Of a DNA stretch of 64,000 nucleotides, positions 1 through 10,195 are shown piece after piece; the first letter of the stretch is position 1; each line of letters begins with the position of its first letter. Source of the DNA: Deltaproteobacteria bacterium. Its GTDB lineage: Bacteria; Lernaellota; Lernaellaia; JACKCT01. A model generated the notes under the pieces. It worked only from the letters and a program-made list of their open reading frames with translations, was not told the origin of the DNA and did not search any database. A program made the position numbers and the translations under genes. The DNA is taken from the NCBI GenBank assembly GCA_027493875.1, contig JAOSJX010000008.1:64001-128000 (forward strand), read 5' to 3'.

Positions 1-691
1 GCGGCCCGGCGGAAAATCGCCGTACGTTCCGGCGCGCACGTTGTAGACGAAGCCGACGAAGTCCTCGTAGTACTTCACGTCTTGGGGAATCTTTCGCGTT
101 TTTTTTCTTGTCGACCTTGCCGTTGGTGTAGCGCCGATAGTGCCAGCGCTTCTTGTCGTAATCGAAGTGATGGAGGCTTCGCCGCTCGCGGTCGGCTTTT
201 ATCGACGTTCGGGAAAACGTGGTGGCGATGAGGCGCTTATGGCCGTCGATCTCGCGCACGACGAGACGCGACTGGAGCGTCTGCCGTTTGGTCGTCGTCG
301 CCCAGCCGACCACGCCCTGGGCCACCGCGTCGAGTTCCGCGATGATCTCCTCGCCCTTCCCCTGGCGCAGCGTCGCGGTGATGAGCGCCGCCTTGACGGT
401 CCAGAGAAAATTGACCTCGTAAATAAGCTTTTCGCCGAGAAACGGGCGAAACAGCGGGTCGATTTCGACGTTTTTCCCGGCGGGGACCTTGAGCTTGGTT
501 TTGAGCACGCCGGAGGCGGATTTGCCGGGATCCTTCGTTTCCTCCGCGAAAACCGGCCGGACACTCACCAGAGAACGCAACGCCGGCGGAACGATCAGCC
601 CCGCGACGAGCGCGCCCAAACCGTCCGACAAAAACCGCCGCCGGGCGGTCGGTTCGGAGCCTCCGTTCCAGCGATCGTCATTTTTCGGCAA
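1..691 (-). CDS. Tat-exported DUF3108-like protein (partial, frameshifted)
   Basis: The gene runs off the window start. Reading the minus strand from a TTG at 691, with GGAGG five bases upstream, gives a protein with a twin-arginine motif (ARRRFLSDGL, residues about 16-25) and a hydrophobic stretch, so Tat export is likely. The mature part contains FLGEKLIYEVNF and later KRWHYRRYTNGK, the pattern of DUF3108-type periplasmic proteins, which are of unknown function. The frame breaks in a run of eight A/T near 101-108; the next frame continues with KIPQDVKYYEDFVGFVYN, so one miscalled base is likely. A GTG at 697 is an alternative start but leaves no room for the ribosome site. It follows the ankyrin gene by about 75 bases. 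The family call is by pattern only. Confidence 0.55.
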   Translation of the reverse strand, partial: MPKNDDRWNGGSEPTARRRFLSDGLGALVAGLIVPPALRSLVSVRPVFAEETKDPGKSASGVLKTKLKVPAGKNVEIDPLFRPFLGEKLIYEVNFLWTVKAALITATLRQGKGEEIIAELDAVAQGVVGWATTTKRQTLQSRLVVREIDGHKRLIATTFSRTSIKADRERRSLHHFDYDKKRWHYRRYTNGKVDKKKNAKDSPRREVLRGLRRLRLQRARRNVRRFSAGP

Positions 692-770
692 ACGCACCTC
701 CGCGATAAATCAGCGGATTACGATATCGGCTGGTGATTCTCGGTGTCAACAAAGAGACCGCCGGTAATCC

Positions 771-2232
771 CTACTCACCGTCCGATTCGCCGGAATCGCC
801 CTCGGACGCATCGTCCGGCGGCGGCTCTTCCGCGGGCGTTTCGGCCGGTTCGGGCAACTCCTCCGGAGGAAGCGGACCGGGCGCCGGTTCGGTCTCGGGC
901 GGAGCCGGGGGCGCCGCGGGGAATGGTGACGCGCGCCGTGCCGGGAATCGGCGCGAAGAATTCTTCCTCCGCGGCGTTTTCCGGAGCCATCTCAGGAGCG
1001 GTTTCGGGCATCAGTTCGGGAGCCGTTTCGGGAGGCGCCGGCCCCACCGCCTCACCCCCTCGCCTTCCGGTAAATCCGCCGGCGGCACCGGGCCCATCGT
1101 TTCCTCACCACCTTCCGCGGGGACCTCGCCGGCGTCCACCGGCGGCGGCGCGATGTGATCTCCGGTATCGCCGAAATGCGCGGCGAGATCGCTTGGCGAA
1201 CTCCGGTCCCACCGCGCCGCGCGCGTAATCGAACGGCGTTTGACCGGAAGTATCGGCGGGCAGCGGCTGCGCGCCCGCGCGGTAGAGCGCCTTGACGGCG
1301 CGGATGTTCCGGGCGCGCGCCGCGTAGTGCATCGCGGTGATGCCGGCGGAGGTGCGCGCGTTCGGGTCGGCGCCCTTCGCCAGAAGAAGCGCCATCACGG
1401 GTCCGTGGTTGTTGGACGCGGCGTACACCAGCGGCGTCATCCCCTGCGGGCCGCACCGCGCGTTCACGTCGGCGCCGACGCCGATAAGGAGTTCCGCGGT
1501 TTCGACCGATCCGGCGCCCGCCGCGAGAAAGAGCGGGGTGATGGCGTATTCGCCGCCGCGGCTCGGATTGGCGCCCGCCGTGATGAGCATGCCGGCGATA
1601 TCGAGCCGCGCGCTCTTGGCCGCGTAATGCAGCGGTGAAAATCCCTTGTCGTTGACCGGATCGGCCTGCGCGCCCCGGCCGAGCAGCCATTTCACGGCTT
1701 TGGCGCGCCCATGCTTGGCCGCGAGGTGAAGCGGCGTCAGGCCCTTCGCGTCCGGAGCGTCGATGTTCTCCAACCGGGCGAGGATGGCGCCGAGGAGCAT
1801 CTCGTTGCCCTGCTCCGCCGCGTAATGCAGCGCGGTCGAGGCCCTCCTCGTCCGCCAGCGACGGGTCGGCGCCGTATTGCAGCAGCAGGCCGGCGACGGC
1901 GATGCGGCCGTGCTGCGCCGCCTGCGCGAGCGCGGTGACGCCGTGCTTGTCCTGGACGTTCACGTCCGCGCCCCGTTCGAGCAGCCACGCCACCATGTCG
2001 TAGTAGCCCCAGCGCGACGCGATGGAGAGCGGCGTCCGGCCTTCCCGGTCCTGGTCATTGAGATGACGGTCGTTTTCGAGAAAACGCTTGACGGCCTCGA
2101 AGTTGCCGCGTTCCACGGCGAGGTGCAGCGTCAGCGGCGTGTACGGCTCGTAGGGCGCCGCAAACACCGCCGCCGCCCCGGCCAACCACACGGCGACCGC
2201 CGCCGGAATCCATTTTCGTCCCAATCCGAACA
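771..2232 (-). CDS. Secreted ankyrin-repeat protein (several frame breaks)
   Basis: The ATG at 2232 opens a signal peptide (MFGLGRKWIPAAVAVWLAG, cleavage near VFA/AP) followed by about nine ankyrin repeats with typical units such as GRTPLSIASRWGYYDMVAWL, GLTPLHLAAKHGRAKAVKWL and GITAMHYAARARNIRAVKAL. The C-terminal part, about 130 residues, is rich in Pro and Glu (PETAPELMPETAPE) and ends GDSGESDGE. The frame changes near 1840, 1195, 1050 and 900; each time the next frame carries on the same repeat or the same acidic Pro-rich tail, so the stop at 771 is taken as the real end. Ankyrin repeats bind proteins; the partner is unknown. It is divergent from galK. Confidence 0.7.
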
Positions 2233-2318
2233 TGGAATTATTGAGCGTAGCACAAACGCGCGCCGGCGCGTAAGGCCGCGTAAGGCAAGAACGGTAAATC
2301 CTCATAAGATCGCGCACC

Positions 2319-3485
2319 GTGCCGTCCTTCCCCAGCCGCGATGTTCCGCCCTGCGGGCGGCTTTCCGCGATGCGTTCGGCCGCGACGCCGCGCTTGGCGC
2401 TTTCGCGCCCGGGCGCGTCAATCTCATCGGCGCGCACACCGATTACAACGACGGCCTCGTGCTCCCCGTCGCCACGCATCTCGGCACCGCCGTCCTGGCC
2501 GCGCCGCGCGGCGACGGGATCGTCCGGGCGCGGAGCCTTCGTTATCCCGGCGCGGGTGAATTTTTCGGTGGGGGATGCGCGCCGCGCCCGCGCGTGGCAC
2601 GACGGCGTGAAAGGCGCGTTCGATCTCGCGGTCCGCCGCGGGGTGACGCCGCCGGGCGCCGACGTGCTCGTGGCCGGCGATCTTCCGGTCGAATCCGGCT
2701 TATCCAGCTCCGCGTCGTATCTCGTCGCGTGCGTTCTCGCGGTGTGGCGACTGGCGGAGGCGGAAATTCCGATGCGCGACGCGGCGCTCGCGGCGAAGGA
2801 AGTGGAAAACGATTTCGTCGGCGTGCCGTGCGGTTTGCTCGACCAGATTTCCGCCACGTTGTGCCGCGAGGGCCACGCGCTTTTTTTCGATTGCCGGAGC
2901 CTCGAAGCGCGGGACGTGCCGGTCCCGGCCAATCTTGCGATCGTCGTCGGCGAAACCGGCGTGAAACGCCGCCTGACGGACAGGGCGCTTGAACGGCGCG
3001 TCCGCGAATGCGCGTAAGCGGCGCGCGTGCTCGCCGAACACGGCGAACCGGTCCGCAGTCTGCGGGACGCCACACCGGAGATGATCGAGCGCCATCGCGA
3101 CGCGCTCGGCGAAACCGGCCATAAGCGCGCCCGGCATGTCGTGACGGAAAATACGCGCATCCTGAAAGCCGTGGCGGCGCTGGAAGCGGGCGATCCGGAC
3201 GGCCTCGGCGCCCTCATCAACGAAACGCACGCGTCGCTGCGCGACGACTATGAAGTGTCGATTCCCGAACTGGACGCGATGACCGGCGCGCTGCGCGCTA
3301 TTCCGGCCGTGCGCGGGGCGCGGCTCGTCGGCGCGGGGTTCGGCGGCTGCGCGATTGCGATCGCCGTGGACGCGCCGTCCGAGGACGACCTCGCCGCGGC
3401 CTCCGCAGCCTACCACGGGGCCATGGGCCGCGACGGCATTTTTCATGTGCTCCGGCCCGGCCGCGGCGCGATGATGCTGTTTTGA
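2319..3485 (+). CDS. galK: Galactokinase (frameshifted)
   Basis: Galactokinase phosphorylates galactose to galactose-1-phosphate (Leloir pathway, cytosol). All three GHMP-kinase motifs are present: the galactokinase signature GRVNLIGAHTDYNDGLVLP, the ATP-binding PVESGLSSSAS, and the C-terminal GARLVGAGFGGC. CGLLDQISATLCREG between them is also typical. The coding frame changes near 2555 and 3015, and the N-terminal frame has no clear ATG; a GTG at 2319 is used as nominal start, with another break soon after. Total length near 390 residues fits the family. No other Leloir genes are adjacent. Confidence 0.8.
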
Positions 3486-3562
3486 CGGCGATGATCGGGC
3501 CCGGTTCATGGTAAACTACGTACGGCGCGATCAACCCCGTTACGTAACGCGTGGTAAAGCTC

Positions 3563-4543
3563 ATGTCGGACAAGGCCTTGCTGGATTGGTTGTCGGCCGC
3601 GGAAAATCCGGCGGTACGCTATCTGAGCGCGCGCGACCTGGGCCATCCCCGCCGGTCCGCGCGGGCTCTGGCGGCGATGCGTCGGGATACGTTGAACTGG
3701 GCGCCGCTACGCAAGGTGCTGGCGCGCCAACAAGACGACGGCAGCTTTCCGCACGGGCAAAAAACCTCCACCGCGCAACCCACGTTCTGGGCGTTACTCC
3801 TCATGGAGCGTTGCGGCCTCGACCTGCGTGACGAGCCGGTCACGCGCGCCATGGACTATCTGGAGAAGAACCATGCCCGCGAAGGCGCGTTGTCGTATCT
3901 GGGCGGGGGCTCCGGCATTCTGCCCTGTTACATCGGTGTGGTGACACGGGCATTGATCAAAATGGGCGGCTTGGAATTGCCGCTCGTACAGACGTCACTG
4001 CGATGGCTCGTCGATCATCAACGCTTCGATCACAAATCGACGCGGGCGGGCGGCGCGGAGCCTTGGCCGTATAAGTCGGTGCAAAACTACGGATGCTGGC
4101 AAACAGTAAGCTGTTACCACGGCGTCGCGGGGGCTCTGCGCGCGATGGCCGCGGTGCCGACGAACCGGCGCTCTCCCGAACTCAGTAATCGGATGGCCGC
4201 GGCGATCGCTTACCTCCGCATCCACCGCGTTTACAAAACCAGCCGGGGCACGCGGCCGCTGTTTCGCCACATGACGCAATTCTTCATCTTGGGCGATTAC
4301 CGCAGCGATCTTGTCGACGTCCTCGAAGCCCTGGCCGAGGCCGACCCGCGATTGATCCGGGAAGATTGGGTCCGCGAGGCCGTGGACGCGGTGGAAAAGC
4401 TCACGGACGGCGGCCGTGTTCCGCTCGTGAAAAACTATGGGAAAAAGCTGATCGATCCGCTGCCGGTGGAGCGCGTCGGGGAACCGTCGCGCTTTCTCAC
4501 CTTTCAGTGGCTCGTCGTCAAACGCCAATTCGGCCTGTGCTGA
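3563..4543 (+). CDS. Alpha/alpha-toroid (prenyltransferase/squalene-cyclase-like) protein
   Basis: This intact ORF of about 326 residues has repeated helical units of the alpha/alpha-toroid fold: VLARQQDDGSFPHG, YLEKNHAREGALSYLGGGSG, SLRWLVDHQRF and QNYGCWQTVSCYHGVAGALR. The QDDGSF and repeat spacing resemble the QW-like repeats of prenyltransferase/terpene-cyclase family proteins. There is no signal peptide or membrane segment. The DxDD motif of a true squalene cyclase is not seen, so enzymatic activity is doubtful. ATG 3563 is preferred; an in-frame GTG at 3551 is possible. It is a single gene between galK and the HEPN/MNT pair, and its role is unknown. Confidence 0.55.
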   Translation: MSDKALLDWLSAAENPAVRYLSARDLGHPRRSARALAAMRRDTLNWAPLRKVLARQQDDGSFPHGQKTSTAQPTFWALLLMERCGLDLRDEPVTRAMDYLEKNHAREGALSYLGGGSGILPCYIGVVTRALIKMGGLELPLVQTSLRWLVDHQRFDHKSTRAGGAEPWPYKSVQNYGCWQTVSCYHGVAGALRAMAAVPTNRRSPELSNRMAAAIAYLRIHRVYKTSRGTRPLFRHMTQFFILGDYRSDLVDVLEALAEADPRLIREDWVREAVDAVEKLTDGGRVPLVKNYGKKLIDPLPVERVGEPSRFLTFQWLVVKRQFGLC

Positions 4544-4580
4544 TTAAGCGGCGATTCGCCTTCGCACCCCCGTGTCCATC

Positions 4581-4985
4581 TCATGTGCCTAACGTCTTCA
4601 AGGCAGAAGTGATCATGTCGGCCGCCGACGCCGCAAGGCGGATCGCCTCATGGGCATCGCTTTTGGTGGGCAACGGTATCTCCGCGGGGTAGCGATAATC
4701 GACGGCGGCATCGGTCAGGGCATCGATTTCGGAAAGGCGGGTCGCTAGTTCGGCGTTCGCCGACGAAATCAATGTTCTCAGGTAAGCGATGTTATGCGTC
4801 TTGGGAAATTCGGTTTGCGTCGCGGTAAGGTAGGCTTTCAGGAACTTCTCGGCCGGCTGCTGCGCGTGAAAACAAGCCGCGGTCGGAAACTCCTCCTCCC
4901 GCGAAAGTTTATGCGCGAGACGAAGATCCTCATCAGCGCGAACGAGCCATTCGTTGACAAGTTCGCGAACCGTCGCGTCAGGCAT
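4581..4985 (-). CDS. HEPN domain protein (toxin-like partner of MNT)
   Basis: The 134-residue product is an all-helical HEPN protein: ELVNEWLVRADEDLRLAHKL, then FPTAACFHAQQPAEKFLKAYL, the typical AQQ-AEK-LKA helix, then THNIAYLRTLI and a C-terminal helix. Its start overlaps the end of the upstream nucleotidyltransferase gene by 8 bases, so the two are translationally coupled. Minimal HEPN proteins paired with MNT nucleotidyltransferases are often toxin-antitoxin modules in which MNT modifies or neutralises HEPN. A canonical R-x4-6-H ribonuclease motif is not obvious here, so toxicity is inferred from context only. Confidence 0.75.
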   Translation of the reverse strand: MPDATVRELVNEWLVRADEDLRLAHKLSREEEFPTAACFHAQQPAEKFLKAYLTATQTEFPKTHNIAYLRTLISSANAELATRLSEIDALTDAAVDYRYPAEIPLPTKSDAHEAIRLAASAADMITSALKTLGT

Positions 4986-5319
4986 GAACGTACACGACGC
5001 GGCCTCCGCTCGAGGCGACGTGAGCGATCCCGCCGACGTAATCTTTTCTCTTCTCAAAAGTGGCCGCGTCCATAACGACAAGATCGACGGGAGCCTCCAC
5101 CCCGGCCAGCGCGGCGCGCAGCCGGCGCCGTTTTTCACGCAGATCGCCCGGCTCGCTCTCGACAATCAACAGATCATAGTCGCTGCCCGGATGAGGCGTC
5201 CGCGCGGTCCGGGAACCGAAAAGAATGATCCGCTCGGGATTCGTCACGGCGAGAATTCGCCGAAGAATTTCAGCCATCAGGGGGTGCTTTTCCGCGCCCG
5301 GCGGCAAGTCGATGCTCAT
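4978..5319 (-). CDS. Minimal nucleotidyltransferase (MNT), HEPN partner
   Basis: The 113-residue protein carries the minimal nucleotidyltransferase signature GSRTARTPHPGSDYDLLIV (a GS followed by D-x-D), with a third acidic strand in APVDLVVMDA. This is the pol-beta superfamily core. It is the first gene of a two-gene unit with the HEPN gene, overlapping by 8 bases. In characterised MNT/HEPN systems the MNT protein acts as antitoxin, in some cases by AMPylating the HEPN protein; that is family knowledge, not shown here. About 210 bases without a gene separate it from the divergent radical SAM gene. Confidence 0.8.
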   Translation of the reverse strand: MSIDLPPGAEKHPLMAEILRRILAVTNPERIILFGSRTARTPHPGSDYDLLIVESEPGDLREKRRRLRAALAGVEAPVDLVVMDAATFEKRKDYVGGIAHVASSGGRVVYVHA

Positions 5320-5533
5320 AAGTCATGATATTCCACCCGGACCGTGTCTTTCAACGTCAACGCCGGGGCGGCCGCTTCACTGTTTCCTCGCGCCGTTCTC
5401 GCATGAGTCACCGACGAAATAGCGGTATTCGCTTGAATCTTTTTCGATTCTTTCGCGGCGCCGGACTTTGTGCTCCTTGTGACAGACGCGCGCGAGCGGC
5501 TAAGATGTAATTTCTTGCTTTTTCGGGGAGCGC

Positions 5534-6574
5534 ATGAACCTCAAGCTCGTCACGCACCATTTACCTCTGCTGATGCGGCGCCGCCGTCTCGTGCCGAAGC
5601 TCGTGCGGAACTACAAACGCCTGCTCGTCGACAAAAAACCGGTGCTGCGCACGGTGGATTTCGCGACGACGTCCAAGTGCATGTGCAAGTGCGAGCATTG
5701 CTACGCCGAACCCATGGCGGAGCCGGGGCGCAAGTCCATGTCCCTCGCCGAGAAGAAAAGCGCGATCGACCAATGCCTCGCCCTCGGCGCCGTGGCGATC
5801 AACTTCGTCGGCGGCGATCCGCTGTGCGACCGCGACCTCGCCGAACTCATCGGCCACATTCCGCCGGACGAGGGCATCTCCGTGATCACGACGAGCGCGG
5901 CGTGGCTCGACGACAAGGTTCTCGGCGATTTATCGGATGCCGGTCTCAGCATTCTCTGCGTCAGCATCGACGATCCGGATGCCGCGACGCACGACACGTT
6001 TCGCGGCTACGCGGGCGTCTTCGACAAAGCGGTGGAGTCGCTGCGCCTCGCAAAAGCGCGCGGGCTCGAATGCGTGATCAATAGCGTGCTCACGCGGGAG
6101 CAGATCGAGGACGGCCGGGCCGCGCGCCTCGTGGATCTGGCCGCGTCGCTCGACGCGCAGATCAACCTCACGCTTCCGATTCCCGTCGGCCGCTGGGCGG
6201 GGCGCGAGCCCGAAGTTCTTCCGCCGCCCGTGATGGAGGAATGGAAGCGCCTACGAGCGATCTCGCACGTACGTTGGGACGGTCAGTCGAACTGGCTCAA
6301 AGAAGGTTGCGGCGCGGCGAAGGAAAAGATTTCGATAACGCCCGCCGGCGACGTGCTCGCGTGCGCGGTCATCATGCTGTCGTTCGGCAACGTGCGCGAC
6401 GAACCGCTCGGCGTTATCTGGGAACGGATGCTCGCCAACGCGGAGTTCAAGAAAGAACGCGACCACTGCCCGCTGTCGGAAGATCCCGAATTCATCCAGC
6501 GCGTGCTCGTCCCCATCGAAAACCTCGGCATCGGCAACCCCGCCCGCGCGGAGGATGTTCTGCCGGCGACCTGA
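5534..6574 (+). CDS. Radical SAM protein with SPASM-like C-terminus
   Basis: The 346-residue cytosolic enzyme has the radical SAM cluster motif CMCKCEHC (CxxxCxxC, near residue 47) that binds the 4Fe-4S cluster and S-adenosylmethionine, followed by the glycine-rich NFVGGDPLCD strand. The C-terminal part has CGAAKEKISITPAGDVLACA and a later CP, the pattern of a SPASM-type auxiliary cluster region found in peptide-modifying enzymes and other maturases. A good ATG follows a GGGGAGC ribosome site. No precursor peptide gene is recognised next to it. Substrate unknown. Confidence 0.8.
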   Translation: MNLKLVTHHLPLLMRRRRLVPKLVRNYKRLLVDKKPVLRTVDFATTSKCMCKCEHCYAEPMAEPGRKSMSLAEKKSAIDQCLALGAVAINFVGGDPLCDRDLAELIGHIPPDEGISVITTSAAWLDDKVLGDLSDAGLSILCVSIDDPDAATHDTFRGYAGVFDKAVESLRLAKARGLECVINSVLTREQIEDGRAARLVDLAASLDAQINLTLPIPVGRWAGREPEVLPPPVMEEWKRLRAISHVRWDGQSNWLKEGCGAAKEKISITPAGDVLACAVIMLSFGNVRDEPLGVIWERMLANAEFKKERDHCPLSEDPEFIQRVLVPIENLGIGNPARAEDVLPAT

Positions 6575-6595
6575 CGCGCGCGGCCGACTCCTTTC

Positions 6596-7952
6596 TTATT
6601 TACCGATACAGAATCGCGAAAAAAATTTGGTTGAGCACGTCGTCGGGCGTGGTTTCGCCGAGGAGTTCGGCGAGCGCCTTTGCGCGTCGCGGATTTCGAG
6701 CGCGGTGACGGCGGGCGAGGCATTGCCGGTCACCGCCGCGATCGCCGCATCGACGCGGGCCCGCGCGATTTCCACCGCCTGATGCTGCCGCTCGTGCGCG
6801 AGGAGCGCGGCGTCCTCGCCCCGGCGTCGTCACCGGAAACGAGCGCGGCCATTTTCGCGCCCAATTCCTCGACGCCCGCGCCGGAGACCGCGCACGTCGT
6901 CGCGTCCGCGCGCACGGCCAAACCGTTCGGCAGCAGATCGCGCTTGTTCGCGACGTCGAGCACCGGCGCGGGCGGCAGGCCGCGGCGCAACTCTTCGTCT
7001 TCCGCCGTCCATCCGGCGGAGGCGTCGAAGACAAACAGCACGAGATCCGCTTCCGCCGCGCGTTCGCGCGCGATGGCGATGCCCTCCGACTCGATCGCGT
7101 CCGGCGCGGCGCGCAGGCCCGCCGTATCGACCAGGCGGAAAGGCACGCCCGCGATGTCCACGTCGTCCTCCACCGCGTCGCGCGTCGTGCCGGGCGTCGG
7201 GGCGACGATCGCCCGCCGCCGCCCGGCCAGCGCGTTGAGCAGGCTCGACTTGCCGACGTTCGGCCGCCCGGTGATGACCGCGAGCGCGCCCTCGCGAAAC
7301 ACGCGCCCGCGCCGGTAGCTGTCGGCCAGGCGCCCAAGACCCTCCGCCGCCGTGCGAAGCGGCGCCAGAATCTCCTCCGCGCGCACGTCGCCCACGTCCG
7401 CCTCCTCGAAGTCGATCGTCGCCTCCACCAGCGACGCCGCGTCGATGAGCCGCGCGCGCACGTCGCCGACGCGCTCCGACAGCGCGCCCGTCAGCCGCGC
7501 GTTCGCCGCCCGCAGCGCCGCGTCGGAACGCGCGTGCACCACATCGAGCACCGCCTCCGCCTGCGCGAGATCGAGACGGCCCGACGCGACGGCGCGGCGG
7601 GTGAATTCGCCGGCTCCGCCATCCGCGCGCCGCGTTCGGCGACGAGACGCAGCACCGCGGCGGGGGCCGCGAGTCCGCCGTGCGTGTGCAGCTCGACCAC
7701 GTCCTCGCCGGTGAAACTCGCCGGCGCGGGGAAGAACACGAGAAAGCCGTCGTCGACCGCGCGTTCCGCGTCATCGACGAACGCCCCGTAGATCATTCGG
7801 CGCGGCGCAATCTCCGTTTCACGCTTCGGCCGGAACAGCGGACGCACGAGGTCGAGCGCCCCCGGCCCGGAGACGCGGATCACCGCGACACCGGCCACGC
7901 CGCGCGCGGTCGCGATCGCGGCGATGATGTCGTTGTCGGAAAATGCGGGCAT
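6596..7952 (-). CDS. mnmE: tRNA modification GTPase MnmE (frameshifted)
   Basis: MnmE, with MnmG, installs the 5-carboxymethylaminomethyl group on wobble uridine of tRNAs. The N-terminal folate-binding part (DNDIIAAIATARGVAGVAVI, FTGEDVVELHTHGG), the helical part, and the G domain (GRPNVGKSSL, GTTRD, DTAGLR, NKRD) are all present. Frames change near 7600 and again between 6720 and 6830. Near 6620 a run of A/T hides the true end: one base change restores QIFSRFCIGK followed by a stop at 6596, recovering the invariant catalytic Cys. A housekeeping gene with at least three breaks is strong evidence for consensus errors. It lies 33 bases downstream of pckA. Confidence 0.9.
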
Positions 7953-7985
7953 GGCGGGGAGTCTAGCGCCCGTTGACGCCGGCGA

Positions 7986-9569
7986 TCAAACGCGCGGGCC
8001 GTGCTCGGCGACTTCGTCGGCGATGGCGCCGCTGAATTTTTTGAAGTTCTCGCGGAAGAGATCCGCGAGCTGCGCCGCCTTGCGGTCGTAGGCCTTCGTG
8101 TCCGGCCAGGTGTCGCGCGGGTTGAGCACGGACGACGGAACGCCCGGTGCCTCGCGGGGAACCTGCATCCCGAACAGGTGGCCGTCCACGCTCTCCATCC
8201 CCTCGAGTTTGCCGTCGAGCGCCGCGTTCACGAGCGCGCGGGTGTAGGCGAGCTTCATGCGTTGGCCGACGCCGTAAGGACCGCCCGTCCACCCCGTGTT
8301 GACGATCCAGCACCGCGTGTTGTGTTTGTTGATGAACGTCCGCAGCAATTCCGCGTATTCCGTCGGCGGCAGCACCATGAACGGCGCGCCGAAACACGTC
8401 GAGAACGTCGCCTGCGGATCTTTCGACAGCCCTTTTTCCGTCCCGGCCACCTTGGCCGTGTAGCCGGACAGAAAATGGTACATCGCCTGCTCGGTGGACA
8501 TGCGCGCGATGGGCGGCATGATGCCGAACGCGTCGCACGTAAGCATGACGAGGTCCTTGGGATGCGCGTGCACGCCGCCGATCAGCGCGCCGGGAATGCG
8601 CGCCAGGGAGTAGGCGCCGCGCGTGTTTTCCGTGAGCGAATCGTCGTCGAGATCCGGAACGCGCGTTTCCTCGTCGATGACCACGTTTTCGAGCACCGTG
8701 CTGAACGAGCGCGTCGCCTCCCAGATCTGCGGCTCGCCCTCCCGCGACAGGCGGATCATCTTGGCGTAGCAGCCGCCCTCGAAATTGAAAATGCCGTCGT
8801 CCGCCCAGCCGTGCTCGTCGTCGCCGATCAGGCGCCGGTGCTCGTCCGCGGACAGCGTCGTCTTGCCCGTGCCCGACAGGCCGAAAAACAACGCGCTCGC
8901 GCCGTCGTTGCCGAGATTCGCCGAGCAGTGCATCGGCATGACGCCCTCTTGCGGCAAAAGAAAATTGAGCAAGGTGAAAACGCTTTTCTTGATTTCGCCG
9001 GCGTAGCTCGTGCCCCCGATGAGCACGAGACGCTTGCCGAAATGGATGACGACGAAGGTTTCCGAGTTGGTCCCGTCCGTTTCCGGCACCGCGCGGCAGC
9101 CGGGCGCGCAGACGATCGTGTAGTCGGGGACGAAATTTTCGTAGATCGCGTCCGGCATTTTGATGAAAAGGTTGCGCGCAAACAGGCTGTGCCACGCGTA
9201 TTCCGTCACCACGCGCACATGCATGCCGTGCCGCGGATGCGCTCCGGCGTGAAGATCCTGCACGTACACGTCCTTGCCGCGCAGGTACGCCGTGATGCGG
9301 CCGAACAGGGCGTCGAAGTGGTGTTCGGCGATGGACCGGTTGACGTCGCCCCACGCGATGCGTTCGCGCGTCGCGTCTTCTTCGACGAAAAACTTATCTT
9401 TCGGCGCGCGGCCGGTGTGCGTTCCGGTCCGCACGACGATCGGACCGCCGTCCGCGATCAGACCTTCGCCACGCCGCACGATATGCTCGTACAGCGCGGG
9501 GGAATGAAGGTGCCAGTATTCCTGCCCGAGATCGGCCAGGCCGTACGAACTCAGATTTTGACGCGGCAA
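7986..9569 (-). CDS. pckA: Phosphoenolpyruvate carboxykinase (ATP)
   Basis: PckA converts oxaloacetate and ATP to phosphoenolpyruvate, CO2 and ADP, the first committed step of gluconeogenesis. The 527-residue ORF is intact and full length. It has the kinase P-loop GLSGTGKTTLS, the metal/phosphate motif GWADDGIFNFEGGCYAK, the substrate-binding RTGTHTGRAPKDKF at the N-terminus and the adenine-region TEKGLSKDPQATFSTCFGAP. The start is a TTG at 9569 with GGAG eight bases upstream; no in-frame ATG lies nearby. It sits between the two-CW protein gene and mnmE on the same strand. Confidence 0.95.
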   Translation of the reverse strand: MPRQNLSSYGLADLGQEYWHLHSPALYEHIVRRGEGLIADGGPIVVRTGTHTGRAPKDKFFVEEDATRERIAWGDVNRSIAEHHFDALFGRITAYLRGKDVYVQDLHAGAHPRHGMHVRVVTEYAWHSLFARNLFIKMPDAIYENFVPDYTIVCAPGCRAVPETDGTNSETFVVIHFGKRLVLIGGTSYAGEIKKSVFTLLNFLLPQEGVMPMHCSANLGNDGASALFFGLSGTGKTTLSADEHRRLIGDDEHGWADDGIFNFEGGCYAKMIRLSREGEPQIWEATRSFSTVLENVVIDEETRVPDLDDDSLTENTRGAYSLARIPGALIGGVHAHPKDLVMLTCDAFGIMPPIARMSTEQAMYHFLSGYTAKVAGTEKGLSKDPQATFSTCFGAPFMVLPPTEYAELLRTFINKHNTRCWIVNTGWTGGPYGVGQRMKLAYTRALVNAALDGKLEGMESVDGHLFGMQVPREAPGVPSSVLNPRDTWPDTKAYDRKAAQLADLFRENFKKFSGAIADEVAEHGPRV

Positions 9570-9620
9570 TATCCGGGCTCCGATGGTGTTTGGCGTCCGC
9601 CGGTGTGCGAATCCTTATAT

Positions 9621-9996
9621 TTAGCACACGCGGCGCGGACCGCCAATAACATCGGGCGCCGCAAACGACGCATCATTCCGCGGCCGGCCCATGCGGGCGC
9701 GGAGCTCGAAATCGCTCATCAGACTCGCGCCCTGCTCGGACAGGACGCGGTTGTAGAAAAAGGCAGATGCGGCAATTGCCGAGTTTGCAAGCGACGTTCC
9801 CCACCGGTTTACGGTCCGAACTCATCGTCCCGGCAACCGTCCAGCAGGCCCGTCCGCCGTTCACGCCGCCGTGAACGCCGTGCAGCGGCCGCGCGACGGC
9901 GGTGGGGCAAACGCCGAGCTTCTCCGCCCGGTTGCCGCCCGGTTCGCGTCCACACCTCACGAATTCCCAACAATTCATCGGCATCCCAGTCGCCAT
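9621..9996 (-). CDS. Two-CW domain small protein (frameshifted)
   Basis: The protein starts MATGMPMNCWEFVRCGREPG and then has LGVCPTA, GVHGGVNGGRACWTVAGT and LGNCRICLF: paired Cys-Trp motifs and a C-terminal CxxC as in the short 'two-CW domain' proteins of anaerobes and deltaproteobacteria, whose function is unknown; metal or haem binding is a guess. After CRICLF the frame breaks in a TTTTT run near 9757. Removing one T continues as FYNRVLSEQGASLMSDFELR and stops at 9621, which gives a more natural C-terminus. It lies 51 bases upstream of pckA and is divergent from the secreted hydrolase-like gene. Confidence 0.75.
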
Positions 9997-10195
9997 GGCA
10001 ACGTCCTCCCACGAAACGATAGAGCATTTCGCCCCCTTAAGACCAGAAAATTGTCGCGCTGCGTCAACCTAAAAATTCTGTAAATTCAAATATTTTTGGT
10101 GATTTTTCAGCCGTCCCGGTATGACGTGGATCAAGCTGGGCGGCGGGGGCGATTCCATGGACAGAAAACGCCCCGTCGACTAATGTGCGTGGCCG

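Noticed and set aside
6596..6640. Programmed frameshifting at the end of mnmE and in other genes
   Set aside because: Breaks occur in many unrelated genes, several in simple homopolymers, in both directions and without slippery heptamers plus stimulatory structures; base-calling errors are far more likely.
8001..10022. Plus-strand open frame of 673 codons opposite pckA and the two-CW gene
   Set aside because: It is the antisense shadow of strongly conserved minus-strand genes; its product is Arg/His/Ala-rich low-complexity sequence typical of GC-rich antisense frames.
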